DNA of 10,236 bases from a bacterium HR25 (GTDB taxonomy: Bacteria > Chloroflexota > Dehalococcoidia > SM23-28-2 > HRbin24): positions 1-10,236 of the forward strand of contig BEIB01000030.1 of NCBI GenBank assembly GCA_002898615.1, in the 5' to 3' direction. Position 1 is the first letter of the stretch, and every line of letters begins with the position of its first letter. This document shows positions 5,991 to 10,236 of the stretch, in pieces. The notes under the pieces are model-generated. The model had not been told where the DNA came from. It searched no databases and saw only the letters and a list, made by a program, of their open reading frames with translations. A program made the position numbers and the translations under genes.

Positions 5991-7483
5991 TAGAGGCGGA
6001 TGGTTACCGTCTTGACCTCGGTGAACAGCTCCAGCCCCTCGCGGCCCATCTCCCGCCCCCAGCCTGACTGCTTGAAGCCCCCCCAGGGCAGGGTGGGGTC
6101 CAGGACGTGGTGGCAGTTGATCCAGACCGTGCCTGCCCGCAGCAGGGAGGCCATGCGGTGGGCCTTGCTCAGGTCGCGCGTCCAGACGCTGGCTGCCAGG
6201 CCGTACACCGTGTCATTGGCCTTGCGGGCCAGCTCCTCCAGCTCCTCGAAGGGCTGGGCCACCAGTACGGGGCCGAAGATCTCCTCCTGCACCAGCGGCG
6301 AGTCGTCCTTGACGTCCACCAGCACCGTCGGCTCCACGAAGTAGCCCCGCTCCCCGGCCCGCCGCCCGCCGGCCAGGGGCCGGGCCCCCTCCCGCAGGCC
6401 GATGTCGATGTAGCGGGTGACCCGCTCCAACTGCTCCTGGGAGACCAGGGGGCCCATCTGGCTCTCCGGGTCCAGGGCCGGCCCCAGCCTGATCTTCTTG
6501 GCTGCCTCGGCCACGCCGGTCACCACCTTCTCGAAGTTGGGACGGGCCACGTAGAGGCGGGAGCCAGCGCCGCAGACCTGGCCCTGGTGGAAGAAGATAG
6601 CGTTGAAGGCGCCACGGACGGCCGCCTCCAGGTCAGCGTCATCGAAGACGATGACCGGGGACTTGCCCCCCAGCTCCAGGGAGACCCGCTTCAGGTTGGC
6701 TCCCGCCGCCTGGACGATGAGCTTACCCACCTCCGTGGAGCCGGTGAAGGCCACCTTGTCCACGTCCGGGTGAGCGGCCAGGGCGGCGCCGGCCTCCTCA
6801 CCGAAGCCGGTGACGATGTTGACCACGCCCTCCGGTATGCCGGCCTCCTGTATGAGCTCGCCCAGGCGCAGAGCGGTGAGGGGAGTCTGCTCCGCCGGCT
6901 TGAGGACAATGGTGCAGCCGGCCGCCAGGGCGGGGGCCAGCTTCCAGGAGGCCATCAGCAGGGGGAAGTTCCAGGGGATGATGGCCCCCACCACGCCCAC
7001 CGGCTCCCGCACCAGATAGGACTGATAGACGCCCCGCGGGTCGAAGGAGACGGAGGGGGCAATGGTCCGCCCCTCCAGCTTGCTGGGCCAGCCAGCGTAG
7101 TAGTGAAAGGTCTCGGCGGCCATGGGCACCTCCGCCCGCCGCTCCACCGCTATGAGCTTGCCGCTGTCCAGCGCCTCTAGCTGGGCGAACTCCTCCAGGT
7201 GCTCGTAGAGCAGGTCGCCTACCTTGCGGATGAGCCGCTCCCGCTCCATGGGCCGCAGACGGCGCCAGGGTCCGTTATCGAAGGCCTCCCTGGCGGCCCT
7301 CACGGCCCGGTCTATGTCCTCCTTGCCGCCCCGCGGCACCTGAGCGATGACCTCGCCCGTGGAGGGGTCGTAGTCAGGAAAGGTCTGGCCGGAGGCGGCC
7401 TCCACCCACTCGCCGCCGATGAGGAGGCGCTTCGGCCGGGCCAGCCACTCCCGCACCGTGTCCAGCAGGGTCTCCGTCACCAT
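5990..7483 (-). CDS. NAD(P)+-dependent aldehyde dehydrogenase (ALDH superfamily, class 1/2-like)
   Basis: 497 aa, full length. It oxidises an aldehyde to a carboxylate through a thiohemiacetal on cysteine. Key residues are all visible: Asn172 in 'IIPWNFP', Lys195 in 'VLKPAEQTP', the cofactor loop 'FTGSTEVG' (246-253), the base Glu270 in 'LELGGKSP', nucleophile Cys304 in 'GQVCGAGSR' and Glu402 in 'QEEIFGPV'. The C-terminal 'PWGGFKQSGWGREMG' (466-480) is also typical. Substrate is open: betaine aldehyde, phenylacetaldehyde and general aliphatic aldehyde enzymes look alike at this level. ATG 7481-7483 is chosen because GAGGAGGG lies 7 nt upstream and the N-terminus then fits the family; the frame is open for 20 more codons to 7543. 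It is divergent from the OsmC-family gene and convergent with the nitrile hydratase operon. Confidence 0.93.
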   Translation of the reverse strand: MVTETLLDTVREWLARPKRLLIGGEWVEAASGQTFPDYDPSTGEVIAQVPRGGKEDIDRAVRAAREAFDNGPWRRLRPMERERLIRKVGDLLYEHLEEFAQLEALDSGKLIAVERRAEVPMAAETFHYYAGWPSKLEGRTIAPSVSFDPRGVYQSYLVREPVGVVGAIIPWNFPLLMASWKLAPALAAGCTIVLKPAEQTPLTALRLGELIQEAGIPEGVVNIVTGFGEEAGAALAAHPDVDKVAFTGSTEVGKLIVQAAGANLKRVSLELGGKSPVIVFDDADLEAAVRGAFNAIFFHQGQVCGAGSRLYVARPNFEKVVTGVAEAAKKIRLGPALDPESQMGPLVSQEQLERVTRYIDIGLREGARPLAGGRRAGERGYFVEPTVLVDVKDDSPLVQEEIFGPVLVAQPFEELEELARKANDTVYGLAASVWTRDLSKAHRMASLLRAGTVWINCHHVLDPTLPWGGFKQSGWGREMGREGLELFTEVKTVTIRL

Positions 7484-7513
7484 GGCGCATCCCTCCTCTC
7501 GTTCGCTAAAGTC

Positions 7514-7543
7514 ACCATAGCAGCCCCCGTCCCCCACTCTCAA
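7514..7543 (-). promoter_or_regulatory. Candidate extended -10 promoter for the aldehyde dehydrogenase gene
   Basis: On the minus strand TTGAGA (7538-7543) is followed after 18 nt by TATGGT (7514-7519), with TGC directly before the -10, an extended -10 arrangement. It is about 30 bp from the ATG at 7483, and its -35 lies 17 bp from the -35 of the divergent OsmC promoter. Confidence 0.4.
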
Positions 7544-7560
7544 CCGGCGGCGGCCACCCT

Positions 7561-7589
7561 TTGACAGCCGCTGCCGCCTGGCCTATCCT
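7561..7589 (+). promoter_or_regulatory. Sigma70-type promoter for the OsmC-family gene
   Basis: A perfect TTGACA (7561-7566), an ideal 17-nt spacer and TATCCT (7584-7589, 4/6). The predicted transcript starts near 7596, giving a leader of about 35 nt that contains TAAGGAGG at 7621-7628, two bases before the ATG at 7631. It shares TTGACAGCCGC with the nitrile hydratase promoter. Confidence 0.6.
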
Positions 7590-7630
7590 CGGAGCCAACA
7601 CCAGGGGGCCAGCGCCGAGGTAAGGAGGAG

Positions 7631-8059
7631 ATGACAGAGGAGCTGATAGTCAACCGCGTCCGCTCCTACAGCACGGGGACGCCCGGGCGCTCCCTGAGCC
7701 AGGCCCGCAACCACCACCTGGTCATCGACGAGCCGGCCTACGGCGGCGGCCCCGGGGAGGAGATCACCCCCGCCGAGGCCTTCCTGGCCGGTGTGTCGGC
7801 CTGCGGCGTCCTCCTCCTGGAGAGCTTCGCCCGGCAGGCGGGGGTCCCCTTCCAGCGGGCGGAGGTGGAGATAGAGGGGGTGCGCAGCCGCACTGACCCC
7901 TCCCTCTTCCGACAGGTGAACATGCGCTTCCACCTGGTGGGGCCCAGCCGCGCCCAGGCCGAGGAGCTGGTGGCGGCCTACCAGCGTCGCTGACCGCTCT
8001 ACCGCACGGTCGCCGTGGCGACCGCCGTCCAGGTGGAGATAACGGTGGCGGAGGGCTGA
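7631..8059 (+). CDS. OsmC-family protein, probable selenoprotein (in-frame TGA read as Sec121)
   Basis: 142 aa if TGA 7991-7993 is read as selenocysteine; 120 aa if it is a stop. OsmC/Ohr-family proteins are small cytoplasmic thiol peroxidases or related redox proteins with two reactive cysteines. 'TPAEAFLAGVSACGVLLLE' (46-64) carries Glu49 and the first Cys (Cys58), and 'MRFHLVGPSRAQAEELVAAY' (98-117) precedes the second. The family then expects 'RRCP-Y', but here RR is followed by TGA and then 'PLYRTVAVATAVQVEIT' up to TGA 8057-8059. The TGA thus replaces exactly the second Cys codon. The 21 codons after it keep G or C at nearly every third position and restore normal length. A SECIS-like hairpin follows. 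Alternatives are a Cys-to-opal mutation or a one-base sequencing error. Sec-containing OsmC-like proteins are, from memory, known from marine metagenome surveys. Confidence 0.75.
7991..8038 (+). promoter_or_regulatory. Candidate bacterial SECIS element directing Sec at TGA 7991-7993
   Basis: Downstream of TGA, 8007-8013 pairs perfectly with 8018-8024 (7 bp) and leaves a 4-nt apical loop CGUG (8014-8017). The loop begins 20 nt after the UGA and has G at its second position. Both fit the general bacterial SECIS rule as I recall it: loop roughly 16-37 nt after UGA, and G within the first two loop bases. A lower stem of seven pairs, one of them U-G, joins 7997-8003 to 8032-8038 across an internal loop. 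The hairpin lies inside the coding sequence, as bacterial SECIS elements do. GC-rich DNA forms hairpins easily, so this supports but does not prove function. Confidence 0.6.
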
Positions 8060-8077
8060 GGAGGGCCACCGGACAGC

Positions 8078-8107
8078 TTGACAGCCTCCAGAGCGGGGCG
8101 CTAGATT
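8078..8107 (+). promoter_or_regulatory. Candidate sigma70 promoter for the CocE-like hydrolase
   Basis: A perfect TTGACA (8078-8083), an 18-nt spacer and TAGATT (8102-8107, 4/6). It begins 19 bp after the read-through stop of the OsmC-family gene, so the hydrolase probably has its own transcript with a leader of about 90 nt. It is the third copy of TTGACAGCC in the window. Confidence 0.5.
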
Positions 8108-8204
8108 GGGGCAGCGCTCAGAGGAGGGCGGGCGCCGCCGGACGTTCTCCCGCTCCTGCCCGCCAAAGCCGTCCGCCACCGCGCCCCTGAGGAGGTAGCA
8201 GGCC

Positions 8205-9947
8205 ATGCCTGGCAGAGTCGTCATCGAGCGGGACGTCCTGGTGCCCATGCGGGACGGCACCCGCCTGGCCGCCGACATCTACCGGCCCGAAGACAACGCT
8301 CGCCATCCCGTCCTGGTCCAGCGCATCCCCTACAACAAATCCTCCCTGTCCTACGTGGGTGGCCTCATCTTCAGCCCCATCGAGGCGGCGGAGCGAGGCT
8401 ACGTGGTGGTGGTCCAGGACACCCGCGGCCGCTTCAACTCCGAAGGCCACTGGCGCCCCTTCTTCGACGAGGCCAACGACGGCTACGATACGGTGGAGTG
8501 GGCGGCCCAGCAGCCCTGGAGCAACGGCAACGTCGGCGTCTACGGATCCTCCTATATGGGCGTCACCGCCCTGCAGGCGGCCGTAGCGGCCCCTCCCCAC
8601 CTGAAGGCCGTCCTGGCCTACCTCACCGGCAGCAACTACCACGAGGGCTGGACCTACAGCGGTGGCGCCTTCGAGCTAGGCTTCAACTTCTGGTGGGCCG
8701 GCTACTTCTGCTGGAACGCCCTCAGCCGCCTGAGCGATGCCGCCACCAAGCGCCAGGCCGCCCAGGAGCTGGTCCAGCTCCACTCCCAGCAGGAGCGCTT
8801 CATCCGCCACCTCCCCCTCAAGGAGATAGGCGTCTTCGAGAAGCTGGCCCCCTACTGGCGGGAATGGCTGGACCACCCCACCTACGACGAGTACTGGCAG
8901 GCCATAGACGTGGCCCGGCGGGCGAGGGAGATCAGGGCGCCGGTGCTCCACGTGACCGGCTGGTACGACAACTTTCTAAAGGGCCACCTGGCCCTGGCCG
9001 AGGCCCTCCAGTCCCACCCCGACGCCGAGATACGGGCCAACCACCGCTTCATCGTCGGCCCCTGGGACCACGAGGCCTACATGACCACCCGCCTCTCCGC
9101 CGCCGGCGAGCGGGACTTCGGCCCTTCAGCCATCGGCGGCGCCCCCATGATGGCGCCCGTCGCCTTCCAGTGGTTCGACCGCTGGCTCAAGGGGGAGCTG
9201 ACGCCTATCGCCAACGCCGCCCCCGTCCGCTACTTCGTCATGGGGGACGACGCCTGGCAGGAGTCCTCTTCCTGGCCGCCGCCCCACACGCCCATACGCT
9301 ACTACCTGCGCAGCGCTGGCCGGGCCAACAGTCGCTTCGGCGACGGTGTCCTCACCACCGACCCGCCCGCCGGCGCCGAGCCGCCCGACAGCTACGTCTA
9401 CGACCCCAATGACCCCGTCCCCTCGGTGGGCGGGAGGACGCTTCATCCCAATTTCGGGCTGGGCGGCGTGGCCGACCAGTCCCGCGTGGAGGAGCGAGAG
9501 GACGTCCTGGTCTACACCTCGGCCCACCTGACGCGCCCCCTGACCATCGCCGGGCCGGTCACCGTCACCCTGTATGTGGCCAGCAGCGCCCCCGATACCG
9601 ACTTCACCGCCAAGCTGGTGGACGTGCAGCCGGACGGCTACTGCGCCAACATCGCTGAGGGCATCCTGAGGGCCCGCTACCGCAACGGCCCCGACCGGGA
9701 GGAGTTGCTGGAGCCGGGGAAGGTGTACGAGCTGACCATCGACCTGTGGGCGGTGGCCCACACCTTCCGGCCAGGGCACCGCATCCGCCTGGAGGTGAGC
9801 AGCAGCAACTTCCCCCGCTTCGACCGCAACCTGAACAATGTGGTGCGGCCAGGGGAGGGCGGCCCCGCCGACGCGCGCACCGCCACCCAGTGGGTCCTGC
9901 ACGACGCCGAGCGCCCCTCCCACGTGACGCTCCCCCTGGTGAGCTGA
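8205..9947 (+). CDS. CocE/NonD family serine hydrolase (X-Pro dipeptidyl-peptidase S15-like)
   Basis: 580 aa, very close to cocaine esterase CocE. The family hydrolyses esters or amide/peptide bonds (CocE, alpha-amino-acid ester hydrolases, glutaryl acylases, X-Pro peptidases). The N-terminal alpha/beta-hydrolase part has 'VPMRDGTRLAADIYRP' (13-28), oxyanion Tyr43 in 'RIPYNK', 'QDTRGRFNSEG' (71-81) and nucleophile Ser116 in 'GVYGSSYMG'. The acid is Asp255 in 'TGWYDNF' and the base His289 in 'GPWDHEAY'. These fit CocE Tyr44, Ser117, Asp259 and His287 (from memory) almost position for position. The helical cap lies between about 145 and 240. The C-terminal jelly-roll runs from about 340 to the end, with 'DFTAKLVDVQPDG' (466-478) and 'GHRIRLEVSSSNFPRFDRN' (524-542). 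I see no signal peptide. AGGAGG lies 9 nt before the ATG. The natural substrate is unknown. Confidence 0.92.
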   Translation: MPGRVVIERDVLVPMRDGTRLAADIYRPEDNARHPVLVQRIPYNKSSLSYVGGLIFSPIEAAERGYVVVVQDTRGRFNSEGHWRPFFDEANDGYDTVEWAAQQPWSNGNVGVYGSSYMGVTALQAAVAAPPHLKAVLAYLTGSNYHEGWTYSGGAFELGFNFWWAGYFCWNALSRLSDAATKRQAAQELVQLHSQQERFIRHLPLKEIGVFEKLAPYWREWLDHPTYDEYWQAIDVARRAREIRAPVLHVTGWYDNFLKGHLALAEALQSHPDAEIRANHRFIVGPWDHEAYMTTRLSAAGERDFGPSAIGGAPMMAPVAFQWFDRWLKGELTPIANAAPVRYFVMGDDAWQESSSWPPPHTPIRYYLRSAGRANSRFGDGVLTTDPPAGAEPPDSYVYDPNDPVPSVGGRTLHPNFGLGGVADQSRVEEREDVLVYTSAHLTRPLTIAGPVTVTLYVASSAPDTDFTAKLVDVQPDGYCANIAEGILRARYRNGPDREELLEPGKVYELTIDLWAVAHTFRPGHRIRLEVSSSNFPRFDRNLNNVVRPGEGGPADARTATQWVLHDAERPSHVTLPLVS

Positions 9948-9972
9948 GCCAGCCACCGGTCCAGGCGGGCAC

Positions 9973-10014
9973 GGCGGAAAGAAGAGATTTCTCCGCCTCC
10001 AGGGGCTTTCCCTG
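9973..10014 (+). terminator. Two tandem hairpins after the CocE-like gene, possible weak terminator
   Basis: GGCGGA (9973-9978) pairs with TCCGCC (9992-9997), and CAGGG (10000-10004) pairs with CCCTG (10010-10014). A pyrimidine-rich tract (10015-10055, with runs of five T at 10037-10041 and 10061-10065) follows but not immediately. This could be a factor-dependent or imperfect terminator. Confidence 0.3.
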
Positions 10015-10102
10015 TTGCATTTCTCCGTCTTCCTGTCTTTTTATCTAGCTGTCAGGACCTTTTTCGGCCTCTGGTTGCCTTGGCAGAGAGGGTGGAGATG
10101 GA

Positions 10103-10132
10103 TTGCGCCCTCCGGCGGGCTGGGTTTACACT
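10103..10132 (+). promoter_or_regulatory. Weak promoter-like site before the right edge
   Basis: TTGCGC (10103-10108), an 18-nt spacer and TACACT (10127-10132), matching consensus at 3/6 and 4/6. It is noted only because a possible gene start follows at 10190. The rest of 9948-10189 shows no convincing coding frame. Confidence 0.2.
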
Positions 10133-10189
10133 GACGGCGGTGACGGGCCCACCCCTGAGCGAGCCCCAGAGGGAGGAGAGTGGGCGGTA

Positions 10190-10236
10190 GTGCGGTGGTG
10201 GTGGAACCTCACCCTCCTCGGCAAGGCGGCGGTCCT
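10190..10236 (+). CDS. Possible N-terminus of a membrane protein (3'-truncated)
   Basis: A GTG at 10190-10192 opens a frame to the window edge. Read with initiator Met it gives M-R-W-W-W followed by NLTLLGKAAV, which is hydrophobic with aromatic residues after one Arg, like the start of a first membrane segment. GGGAGGAG at 10171-10178 lies 11 nt upstream, a little far. An alternative GTG at 10180 opens a different frame. Fifteen complete codons are too few to name a family, so this is a tentative partial gene. Confidence 0.3.
   Translation, partial: MRWWWNLTLLGKAAV

Noticed and set aside
6107..7180. Long open frame (357 codons) on the + strand opposite the aldehyde dehydrogenase
   Set aside because: Low-complexity His/Gly/Leu/Val-rich translation, antisense to a gene with every catalytic residue intact; a shadow frame.
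7583..8278. Minus-strand frame (231 codons) across the OsmC gene and its flanks
   Set aside because: No recognisable motif; it would run across two + strand promoters and the conserved OsmC coding sequence.
1..10236. Search for tRNA (including a tRNA-Sec gene), rRNA, CRISPR repeats, transposase genes or insertion-sequence ends
   Set aside because: None found on reading; no regularly spaced repeats and no cloverleaf-like segment in the gaps between genes.

Overview
The window is GC-rich bacterial DNA (by eye about two-thirds G+C) with densely packed genes on both strands, good Shine-Dalgarno sequences and recognisable sigma70-type promoters. Codons such as ATA and AGG are used quite freely for so GC-rich a genome, a habit I associate with thermophilic lineages. 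A Chloroflexota-like organism would fit, but that is inference and no phylogenetic marker is present. I see no rRNA, tRNA, CRISPR array, insertion sequence or phage gene.

Layout, left to right. (1) The last 31 codons of a CoA-transferase/acetyl-CoA hydrolase-like gene (+) overlap by 11 bp the end of a convergent 5-formyltetrahydrofolate cyclo-ligase-family gene (-). (2) An HSD10-type short-chain dehydrogenase (+) converges on a short UDP-glucose-dehydrogenase-like gene (-) that lacks the usual C-terminal domain. (3) A CaiB/BaiF (class III) CoA-transferase (-) ends in a strong intrinsic terminator. (4) Divergent from it is a cobalt-type nitrile hydratase operon, beta-alpha-accessory protein (+). 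(5) An aldehyde dehydrogenase (-) converges on that operon. (6) Divergent from the dehydrogenase is an OsmC-family gene (+). (7) A CocE/NonD-type serine hydrolase follows (+). (8) The last ~290 bp hold weak hairpins and perhaps the first codons of another gene.

The most notable feature is the OsmC-family gene. Its frame meets a TGA at 7991-7993, exactly where the family's second conserved cysteine (the 'RRCP-Y' position) is expected. The frame then continues with family-like sequence to a second TGA at 8057-8059, giving 142 residues, the normal family length. Just after the first TGA is a hairpin with a CGUG apical loop and correct spacing for a bacterial SECIS element. The best reading is a selenoprotein with Sec121, which a standard gene caller would truncate to 120 aa. 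No selenocysteine machinery genes lie in the window to confirm it.

Functionally the region looks like catabolism and acyl-CoA handling: nitrile to amide (nitrile hydratase), aldehyde to acid (aldehyde dehydrogenase), ester or amide hydrolysis (CocE-like), CoA transfer (two families) and 3-hydroxyacyl-CoA oxidation (HSD10-like SDR). The three + strand transcription units from 4225 onward each start behind a promoter containing the same TTGACAGCC sequence, which may reflect shared recognition.
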